Under the pieces are notes generated by a model. It did no database searches. It was not told where the DNA came from and saw only the letters and a program-made list of their open reading frames with translations. DNA of 64,000 nt from Deltaproteobacteria bacterium (GTDB taxonomy: Bacteria; Myxococcota_A; UBA9160; UBA6930), in NCBI GenBank assembly GCA_016875395.1, contig VGRF01000006.1, positions 99,751 through 163,750 on the forward strand. Reading direction: 5' to 3'. The translations under genes were made by a program, and so were the position numbers. Shown here one piece after another: positions 1 through 8,645 of the stretch; positions within the stretch are counted from its first letter, which is position 1, and each line of letters starts with the position of its first letter.

Positions 1-2
1 CC

Positions 3-692
3 GACACCTTCGTGCACGAGATCGAGCTCGGCGATCTCGACGGCGACGGCGTGCGCGAGATCTACGCCACGCCGAGCGCGCCCAACAAGCTCGACGGCTC
101 GCCGCAGCCCGGTGAGGTGGTGCGCTTCGTGCCGGGCAAGGGCGAGGGGCGAGCGGTCGTGGCCGACCTCGGCATGCGCCACGCGAAGGAGATTCTCGTC
201 GCCGACGTCGACGGCGATGGCCGCGACGAGCTCTACGTCTCGGTCGAGGCCGCCGAGGGCGGGAACCTCGAGGTGAAGCGCTACGACGCCGGCACCGATC
301 CCACCGCGGGCGCGGTCGTGGTGACTCTCGCCGACCCGATGTGCCGCTTCCTCACCGCGGGTGATCTCGATGGCGACGGCAAGCAGGAGATGGTCGTCGC
401 GGCGAAGGACACCGGCCTCTGGCTCGCGCGCCCCGGCGCGGACGCAAAGGCGCCCTGGACGACGGAGCACATCGACGCGGACTCGAAGGGCTTCGAGCAC
501 GCCGCGCTGCTCACCGACCTCGACGGCGACGGCGTGGACGAGCTGTACGTCGCGAACGACAAGGCGAAGCAGCTGAACCGCTACGTGTGGGCGAACGGCA
601 AGGCGCAGCGCGAGACGATCTACACGAGCGCGTCGCCGAACGCGGTGCTCACGTGGAACCTGATGCCCGCGCCGGTGGAGCTGGTGAAGTAG
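3..692 (+). CDS. FG-GAP/VCBS repeat protein, 5' end outside window
   Basis: The reading frame is already open at the window edge, so only the C-terminal part (about 229 residues) is seen. It carries at least four copies of a repeat whose core is D-x-D-G-D-G (LDGDGVRE, VDGDGRDE, LDGDGKQE, LDGDGVDE) spaced 45 to 60 residues apart. This is the calcium-binding FG-GAP/VCBS pattern of beta-propeller proteins, which are usually secreted or surface-exposed and bind other proteins or polysaccharide. A GTG at position 12 is in frame but is probably internal. It ends with TAG, converging on the next gene. The ligand cannot be told from the sequence. Confidence 0.8.
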   Translation, partial: DTFVHEIELGDLDGDGVREIYATPSAPNKLDGSPQPGEVVRFVPGKGEGRAVVADLGMRHAKEILVADVDGDGRDELYVSVEAAEGGNLEVKRYDAGTDPTAGAVVVTLADPMCRFLTAGDLDGDGKQEMVVAAKDTGLWLARPGADAKAPWTTEHIDADSKGFEHAALLTDLDGDGVDELYVANDKAKQLNRYVWANGKAQRETIYTSASPNAVLTWNLMPAPVELVK

Positions 693-699
693 AGGCTGC

Positions 700-733
700 G
701 CCGCCTGCGCGGAGACACGTCCACGCAGGCGGC
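700..733. terminator. Hairpin between convergent genes, likely terminator
   Basis: A perfect 10-bp inverted repeat (GCCGCCTGCG at 700-709, CGCAGGCGGC at 724-733) with a 14-nt loop lies 7 nt after the stop of the FG-GAP gene and about 70 nt from the stop of the opposing gene. No U-tract follows on either strand, so termination by this stem is inferred from position only. Confidence 0.45.
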
Positions 734-804
734 GGGCTCACGGCGCGCGGAGGGGACGTCCGCGCACCGCGCACAAGCGGAGCTTCTTTCCGCGCGCGTG
801 TCCG

Positions 805-1769
805 CTACGGCAGCGGCAGCTGCGCGCAGCGCGCGTCGTGGCTGCACGCGACGAGCGGCACGAAGCGCCCCGAGCGCGGCTTCGTCTCGAGGAAGAGCCC
901 GACTCCGCGCGCGAAGAACTTGTGCTCGTAGGCCGCTGGCTCGAGTGTCGTCGTGTCCGCAACCACGACGCAGTCGCCACTCGCGCAGAACAGCTCCGCG
1001 AGTGCCTGCGGTACGGCTTGGTCGAGCATCGCGTTCTGCCCGTAGCGGTAGGTCGTGCTGAGCACCGTGCCGACGTCTTCTGCCGAGCCCGCGGCCCACT
1101 CTTGGCGATACGTCGCGCCGACACGGGGCGCTCCCATCATCAGCGTGCCCGACTTCGCGCCGTCGACTCCTGCCTTGAACGAGCCCTCGATCTCGACGAG
1201 CTGCGGCAGTTCCGGGTCGTCGCCCTCGAACACCTCGTAGTCCCGCGCGAGCTCGCCGCAGTACTCGACGCTGCCGTCCGTGCGCAGCCCGAACCAGTCG
1301 TCCGTGTCCTCGACCAGCACGCCCTCTTCGAACGCCCTGTCGTTCACGACGACGCAGTCGATCCCCGCGATGCGCTTCGTTTCGTCCAGCACCTCGATCT
1401 CGACGCGCGAGTCGCCATCGTCGAACACCCAGCGGTTCCCGACGTCGAGCGGGAACCAAGGATTCGTCCGCGAGGGACTTCGCGGATCCTGGAACAGCGC
1501 GGGATCCATGTCGGGCTCGTAGGGCGCCTCACCGATCTTCTCGCACAGCGCACGCCGCGCGCCGCGCTGTGCGCTGCACTCCTCCGCCTTCTCGGAGCGC
1601 GCCTCGTGCGCGTCCGCGAGGCACTCCGCGCGCTCGGCGGCGGCGCCGCTCTCTTTTTCTTCTTGCCCGCTTCCGCCGGTGCGGCGCCGAAGGCCAGTGC
1701 GACCGCCGCGATCACGGCAACTCCAAGACTCAGTCGACGTGCTGCCCGACCCGAACGCTCTCGCAACAT
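805..1769 (-). pseudogene. Secreted protein of unknown function, broken by a frameshift
   Basis: From ATG at 1769 (GGGAG ribosome site just upstream) the frame encodes a clear signal peptide: basic start, hydrophobic run ending in an A-E-A cleavage site, then a lysine run. It then degenerates into an arginine-rich frame. The rest of the protein lies in the -1 frame, from the cysteine-containing AERAEC/EEC segment through an FPLDVGNRW motif to TAG at 805. The switch lies in the A-rich stretch on the minus strand (T-run at 1654-1658 on the plus strand). The total length is one base short of a whole number of codons. A homopolymer sequencing error or a real mutation are both possible. I do not recognise the family. 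Confidence 0.6.
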
Positions 1770-1984
1770 GAGTGACTCCCGTTGAAGTTCGCTCGCGGCG
1801 GGGTGCAAGCGCGGTGCCGCGCTCCGAACGCGGCCATCGCGCGCTGCGCGGGCGGCGTTGCCGAGACGCTCTGCCGATTTCGGCGCGGCTCTGCCGGACT
1901 CGGCAGGCGCGCGAGCGCGGAACGCCACCTCGTGGCACCACGTGCGGTACGTCGCTTGCTGCGCTTCACCCGAAGGCGCGCGCT

Positions 1985-2425
1985 TCAGCGCTGCGCAGGA
2001 GCCTCGCTTTGCAGCCTCAGCACCACGCGCACGCTCGCGTTCACGGCGCTCGCGTGCACGTAACCGATCGCGCGCTTCTCGCTGGCAACGAAGCGCAGCA
2101 CCGCCTCGTCCGACGCCAGCGTGGCCGGCGGCTGTACGCCTTCGAAGTACTGGCGGCTCCAGTAGCGGCTCAGCTGCGCCGGCGTGAGCGCGAGCACCGC
2201 GCGCGTGAAGGCCTCGCGCAGCGGGCTGCTCGCGGCGTGATTGAGCGGCACGATGCGCGCGCCGTCCTTCCAGTAGCGGCGCTGCTTCAAGTAGATCTGC
2301 GCGAGCTCGTCCGCATCGAGGCTCACCGCGCGCTCGCGATGCACGATCACCGCGATCTCCTCTGCCTCGGCTGCGCGCGGCGCGAGCGCGAGCGCGAACG
2401 CGAGGGCGAACGCCGTGCGCCGCAT
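1985..2425 (-). CDS. PstS-like periplasmic substrate-binding domain protein
   Basis: A 146-residue protein with an N-terminal signal peptide (cleavage near A-E-A-E, residues 18-22). The mature part resembles the short phosphate-type periplasmic binding domain: the segment DELAQIYLKQRRYWKDG matches the family's characteristic region, where a Y-L-G/K-x-x-x-x-W-x-D-G pattern is normal. At this length it is one lobe of a PstS fold, a form often found as a stand-alone protein. Its ATG overlaps the TGA of the porin upstream (ATGA), so the two are co-translated. Together they may handle an anion such as phosphate at the envelope; the ligand is inferred from the family only. Confidence 0.7.
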   Translation of the reverse strand: MRRTAFALAFALALAPRAAEAEEIAVIVHRERAVSLDADELAQIYLKQRRYWKDGARIVPLNHAASSPLREAFTRAVLALTPAQLSRYWSRQYFEGVQPPATLASDEAVLRFVASEKRAIGYVHASAVNASVRVVLRLQSEAPAQR

Positions 2426-3552
2426 CAGAACAGCACCGAGAACGACGCGTGCAGCCCGCTCGCGAGCTCGGCGTTCTCATGCGTGACGGCGCGATACCCC
2501 GCCTTTAGGTTCAGCCACTCGCGCGGCAGCCAGTTCACGCCGAAGTCGAAGATCTGCGCGGCGCGCCCGTCGGCGGCGTCGTAGTGCTCGGCGCGTCCCA
2601 CGAGATAGAGGCGCGCGAGCTTCGGCGAGACGCGATCGAGCGGATACGCCGCCTCGACGAACACGCCCCAGAAATCGCGGCCGGGGATGTCGCCGCTCGA
2701 GACGTGCAGCTCGCTCGTCAGCTCGAGGCGGTCGGTCGCGCGCCACTTCGCGTCGAGGGCGCCCTGCGTCGTCCAGGCGCCGTTCTTCTCGTTCGCGAGC
2801 ACGGCGCCGCCGAACGACCAGGCGCCGCGCGCCTCGCCGTATTCGAGCCGCACCCCGACGCTGCGCTCGGCGGGGCTCTCGTCGCTCTCGACGTCGAAGG
2901 TGTCGATGACTTGGCCGAAGACCTGATAGCTGACGACGCGGTCTTCGGGATGGAACGATCCGAAGATCGCGACGCCCGTCGAGTGCTCGTCGAGCCCGAG
3001 CTCGACGCTCGCGGGCTGCGTCGGCGTCCACACGAAGGGCTCGGCCGGCGCAAGATTCCAGCGACCCACGGGCGTCTGGAACTTTCCGAAGCGCACGTTC
3101 AGCGCGTCGCTGAGTCCGTACTCCACCCAGAGCCGCTCGAAATTCGCGCGCGGGTCGGAAGCGACGGCGCCGCCACTCGTCTCCCAGCTGGCCAAGTCGC
3201 CCACTTCGAGCTCGGCGAAGAAGCGCAGCCGGTCCGTCGGCTCGTAGGCGACGAGGAAGTTGATGCCGTCGAGCGCGAGCTCGGCGGGCTCGCCGTCCTC
3301 GCGTTCGATCTAGAACGTGCCGAAGGCCCCGAGCGTGAGGCCGCTGTTCCCGAACCGCAGCCCGCGCGCGGGCTCGTACTCGACCGGCGCGAACGAATAG
3401 GGCGCGCGGCTCGGCTGTTGCGCATCCGCTGCCGGCGCAGCCTCCTGAGCGTGCGCGGGCAGCGCCGCGAGCAGCGCCAGCGCGAGGCTCGCCAGGAGCG
3501 CGCCTGCGCCGCTGCTAGCGTGCCGCGTGATCGCCGACGTGGGTGCGGGCAT
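2425..3552 (-). pseudogene. Outer-membrane porin, interrupted by an in-frame TAG at codon 81
   Basis: ATG at 3552 opens a signal peptide (hydrophobic run of Leu/Ala ending A-H-A-Q). The mature part alternates aromatic and polar residues as in a beta-barrel and ends in S-V-L-F, a typical C-terminal Phe for barrel assembly. After GAFGTF a TAG (3310-3312) interrupts the frame, yet the same frame continues at once with IERED and reads cleanly to the end: 376 codons in all including the stop codons. The downstream half matches phosphate/anion-porin-like barrels (DUF-type, W-N-x-A-P-x-E-P). A sequencing error, a null allele or stop-codon readthrough could explain it. It heads a two-gene unit with the PstS-like gene. 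Confidence 0.65.
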
Positions 3553-5341
3553 GATGCTTCCGCCTGATGCGAAGCCGAGCGAAGCGGAGCAATCCGTATC
3601 GCGCTTCCCGCTCCGTAACAAGCTGCTCGCGTTCGCGTTCGCCCTGGTGGTGATTCCCGGCACTCTGCTCGGCGCGCTGGCGACACGCAACGCCAGCGCC
3701 GCGCTCGAGGCGCAAGTGGGCCGCGCCCTCGCGCGCGAGGCGGCGCACACGGCCGATCAGCTAGCGGCGCGCCTGCGCAGCGAGCGACAGACGCTCGCGA
3801 GCTTCGCGCGGCAGGACTTGATGCGAGACCTGCGCGTCGGCGACGTCGACAAACGCGTCTCGCTCGCGCTCGCGACCTTGCGCGCGGGCGCGGGCGCAGC
3901 GCGCAGCTACTACGCCCTCGACGCGCACGGCCGCGTCGTCGCGGCGAGCGAGCCGCGCGCGCTCGGCGAGGCGCCGCCGTGGCTGCGCGAGCTCGGCGTC
4001 GACGCCGCGCTCGGCGAGCGCACGCTCGGGCCGCTGCGCGCACCCGAGGGTGTGCAGCTCGTGATGATTGCGCCGCTGCCCGATCCCGACGACCCGGCGC
4101 GGGTGCTGGGCGTGCTCGCGGGCGCGTTCGCGTGGGACGCGCTGGTAACTGCGACGCGCGTGGTGCAGCGCGATCTCGCGCAGCAGGGCATCGCAGTGCA
4201 CGTGCTCGTGTGCGACGCGCGCGGAGAAGTCCTCGGCGGCGTGCGCATGCAGGACCGCGCGGGGCCGGCGCGCGCCGAGCTTGCTGCCGCAGCGGAGCTC
4301 ACGGGGGCGCCGGGCTGGCTCGCGCAGAGCGAGACGATCTCGGGTCGCGCCGCGCTCGCGAGCGATCTCCCGCCGTGGCGAATCGTGGTGATGCAGTCGC
4401 GCGAAGACGCGCTCGCGCCCGTAACGAGTCTGCAGCGGCGCATGGCGCTGACGCTCGGCGCCTTGCTGCTCGCCGCGCTCGCGCTCGCCTGGCTCGCATC
4501 GCGCCGCGTCGCCCAGCCGCTCGCGGAGCTGACGCGCGCGATCCGCGGCCTCGCGCGCGGAGGCGCGCACAGCGTGCTCGTGCGCGGCGACGACGAGCTG
4601 GGCGTGCTCGCGGACTCCTTCAACCGCATGTCCGCCGATCTCACGCGCGCGCAGAGCGAGCTCGTCGAGGCCGAGAAGTTCTCGTTCGTGGGCGAGCTCG
4701 CCGCGGGTGTCGCCCACGAGATCCGCACTTCGCTCGGTGTGCTCAAGAGCTCGGTGCAGCTGCTGGACCGCTCGCTGCCTGCGGACGCGCGCGAAGAATC
4801 CCACGAGCTCGCGCAGATGATTCGCGACGAGGTGGGCCGGCTCGGCGGCGTGGTGGACGATCTGCTCACGCTGAAGCCCGACCGCACGCTGCGGCTCGAG
4901 CCGGGCCCGCTCGCGCCGATTCTCGCGCGCGCGGTGGAGTTCGCGCGCGCGCCCGCGAGCGCGAAGGGTGTGAGGCTCGCGTTCGAGGCGCCCGCTCACG
5001 AAGCACACGTCGCGCGCGCCGGAGCTGCTGCATCAGGCCGCGGTGAACCTGCTCGTGAACGCGGTGCAAGCGCTCGGCGAAGGCGGCGCGATCGAAGTCT
5101 CGATCCTGCCCGCGCGCGAGGGTTACGGAGGCTTCGAAGTGCGCGACGACGGTCCCGGCATTCCCGACGCGATTCGCGAACGCATCTTCCAGCCATTCGT
5201 CACGGGCCGCGCCGGCGGCGTCGGACTCGGCCTCACCTTCGTGAAGCGCGTCGTGCACGAGCACCGCGGGCGCATCGCGCTCGATTCGGCGCCGGGCGCG
5301 ACGCGCGTACGCGTCGAGATCCCGCTCGCGGAGGCCACGCC

Positions 5342-5345
<4 letters not shown>
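3551..5345 (+). pseudogene. Membrane sensor histidine kinase, frameshifted before the ATPase domain
   Basis: The ATG at 3551 is the likely start; a GTG at 3527 is also in frame. The order is a transmembrane helix near residues 28-46, an extracytoplasmic sensor of about 250 residues, a second helix, HAMP (FNRMSADL), and HisKA with phospho-acceptor His in AHEIRTSLG. The usual N-P after HEIR is T-S here. The frame then turns arginine-rich. The HATPase domain (NLLVNAVQAL, DDGPGIP, GVGLGL) lies in the +1 frame from about 5020 to TGA at 5345. The gene length is one base over a whole number of codons, and the break sits near a CGCGCGCG run at 5011-5018. It is followed by an overlapping sigma-54 regulator, its probable partner. 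Confidence 0.75.
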
Positions 5346-6694
<1,349 letters not shown>

Positions 6695-6704
6695 GCGCGC
6701 TCGC

Positions 6705-7223
6705 TCACGCGCCGCGCAGCCGCGCGTAGACGAATTCGTCGACGAGCTCGCCGTCCTTGAACGAGGACTTGCGCAGCACGCCCTCGCGCACGAAGCCGCA
6801 CTTCTCGAGCACGCGGCAGGAGGCCGGGTTCCACGCGTACACGTGCGCATCGAGCCGCGCGACGTCGGTCTGTGCGAACGCGGCATCGCTCAGCGCCGCG
6901 AGCGCCTCGCTCGCGTAGCCGCGCCCCCAGGCGTGCGGCCCGAGCATGTACCCGATCGTGCCCGTGTACCGCTGCCGCCCGTCGAAGCGATACATCCCGA
7001 TGCTGCCGACCACGTCGCCGCTCGCCTCGATCGCGAGATGCCAGGAGCGCTCGTCCTTCAGCGCCATCGCGAGAAACGCGTCCGCCGCCGCGCGCGTGTA
7101 CGGAAACGGAATCGAGTCGCCGACGTTCCGCCACACCGCGCGATGATTGATGTTCCGCACCAGCGCCTCTTCGTCGCCGAGCCGCCAGCTCCGCAATAAC
7201 AACCGCGCCGTCCGTATCTCCAT
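6705..7223 (-). CDS. RimJ/RimL-type GNAT N-acetyltransferase
   Basis: 172 residues. It shows the RimJ/RimL plan: an N-terminal ETxRLxLR-like start (IRTARLLLRSW), the GYMLGPHAWGRGYASEAL segment that binds acetyl-CoA, and the C-terminal N-P-A-S-x-R-V-L-E-K-C-G-F motif. Such enzymes acetylate protein N-termini, amino acids or small amines. The substrate is not evident. It converges on the NtrC-family gene with only 10 bp between the stops, so the two are not co-transcribed. Confidence 0.88.
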   Translation of the reverse strand: MEIRTARLLLRSWRLGDEEALVRNINHRAVWRNVGDSIPFPYTRAAADAFLAMALKDERSWHLAIEASGDVVGSIGMYRFDGRQRYTGTIGYMLGPHAWGRGYASEALAALSDAAFAQTDVARLDAHVYAWNPASCRVLEKCGFVREGVLRKSSFKDGELVDEFVYARLRGA

Positions 7224-7591
7224 CGCACGAAGCTAACGACCGCACGCTCACGGGCCGCCGACTCCGGGAAGCGCGGGAGGCGCGCCTCAACGGCGCGCCG
7301 ACCCGCGCACGAATTCCGTCACATTCGATCACGCGAGCACGGCACCGAACGCGCAGGAGACGCAGGCCGAGCAGGCGGAGCGCGGCGGGCGGGCCGCGGC
7401 GGCGAGGTAAGACCGGACGAGGGGCCCAAGAGAACGCCCGCCTTCAGACGAAGCGCGCCCCGTCTCCGAAGTGATTCCACCCAAAGGCCCCGAGGAGGCA
7501 CGAGCCGCCGCGGCCCGCCCGCCGCGCGGAGCCGGTCCCACGAACCAGCGCGGCGACGGGAGCGAAGCGATCCGTCGCCTCTCCGTAACAA
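7224..7591. other. Intergenic region, no gene recognised
   Basis: A 368-bp gap between two minus-strand genes. It is rich in short GGCGCGCC-type palindromes and allows only arginine/proline-rich frames with no recognisable product. The word TTGTTACGG begins directly after the stop codon of the phosphorylase gene (7583-7591). I see no terminator with a U-tract and no RNA gene. Confidence 0.5.
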
Positions 7592-8371
7592 CTACCGCCG
7601 CGCCACCGCCAACATCGCCTCCGTCGCCACCTCGATGCACTGCGCCATGTTGCGGTTGAGGTCGATCTCCGCGGGCCCCGGCCACGGCGTGCGATCGCTC
7701 ACGACGCAGATGCAGCCCGCGCGCACGCCGAACAGCGTCGCGAGCGTGAGCAGCACGCCGCTCTCCATCTCCATGTTCACGACGCCCGCCGCGCGCATGT
7801 CCTCGATGCGCTGGCGGTGCTCGTGCGCCCAGTAGCCGCCGACGCTCATCGAGCTCATGCCGCCGCCCGCCGCGAGCGTGGCGTTGCGGATGTAGAACGC
7901 GTCGAGCGACCAGGTGACGCCAGCCCGATGCCGTGCGCCGCGCTTCTTCGCCGCAGCCAGCAGCGCGCCCACGGTCGCGTGGTCGGCGACCGCGGGGAAC
8001 TCGGGAATCACGTACGCCTTGCTCGTGCCGTCGTCGCGCACGGCGCCCGTCGTGATCACGAGATCGCCGAGCGCGAGATCGGGCGCGAGGCCGCCGCTGT
8101 TGCCGACGCGGATGAACGTGTGAGCGCCGAGCTTGATCAGCTCCTCCACGATCACCGCCGTGCTCGGCGCGCCGATGCCCGTCGATGCCGCGCACAGCGG
8201 CACGCCATCGAGCTCCCCCGTAACAACTCGGTACTCGCGGACGCGGCACGTCTCGCGCACGCCGCGCCAGCTCGCGCTGATCTTCTCGACGCGCGCCGGG
8301 TCGCCGCACACGAACACGTGCGGCGCGACGCGATCGGCCGTGAGGCCGGTGATGGGCTGGGCGTTCGACAC
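7592..8371 (-). CDS. udp: Uridine phosphorylase-type nucleoside phosphorylase
   Basis: 259 residues from GTG at 8371, with GAGGA upstream. It follows the NP-I family closely: phosphate-binding GDPARVEKI near residue 24, then STGIGAPSTAVIVEEL, RVGNSGGL, and the nucleoside-binding VNMEMES. Segments match the uridine phosphorylase branch (EFPAVADH, DAFYIRN) more than the purine branch. It would cleave uridine with phosphate to uracil and ribose 1-phosphate in the cytoplasm for pyrimidine salvage. It stands alone, divergent from topB. Broader substrate range within NP-I is possible. Confidence 0.85.
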   Translation of the reverse strand: MSNAQPITGLTADRVAPHVFVCGDPARVEKISASWRGVRETCRVREYRVVTGELDGVPLCAASTGIGAPSTAVIVEELIKLGAHTFIRVGNSGGLAPDLALGDLVITTGAVRDDGTSKAYVIPEFPAVADHATVGALLAAAKKRGARHRAGVTWSLDAFYIRNATLAAGGGMSSMSVGGYWAHEHRQRIEDMRAAGVVNMEMESGVLLTLATLFGVRAGCICVVSDRTPWPGPAEIDLNRNMAQCIEVATEAMLAVARR

Positions 8372-8645
8372 GGGCGGCTCCTCGGAAGTGGCGCGCAGCG
8401 TCTGTCAGGGGAGGGCGCGCGGCAACGCCGGGAGCTTCCGCACGCACTCGACCGGCAACTTCGGCTCAAGTCCGGGCCGTTTTGCCCCGACCGGGAGGGG
8501 CCTCGGAGCGGCCGAAACGGGGGGCTTGGTTTGCCTCGCCAAAACACGACGGCTAAATCGGGCCGCCTGCTGGCGGGCTCTTAAGGATAGGAAGCCGCCT
8601 CCAGCCCTGGGGGCGGGGCGGAAAGCCGGACGGGTGGGGGGAACG
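8372..8645. promoter_or_regulatory. Divergent promoter region between phosphorylase and topB
   Basis: 274 bp between two divergent starts must hold promoters for both genes. I can see a less GC-rich patch (about 8540-8590, with AAAACA, CTAAAT and TTAAGGATAGG) that could include -10-like sequence for topB, but no convincing -35/-10 pair. G-runs occupy the 40 bp before the topB start. Confidence 0.4.

Noticed and set aside
1650..1664. Programmed -1 frameshift at the A-run
   Set aside because: The minus-strand site is G-AAA-AAG, lacking the first A needed for the classic slippery heptamer, and no clear downstream stem was found; kept only as a possibility.
7319..7591. Minus-strand frame of about 90 codons in the 7.2-7.6 kb gap
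   Set aside because: Arg/Pro-rich with no ribosome site or recognisable family.
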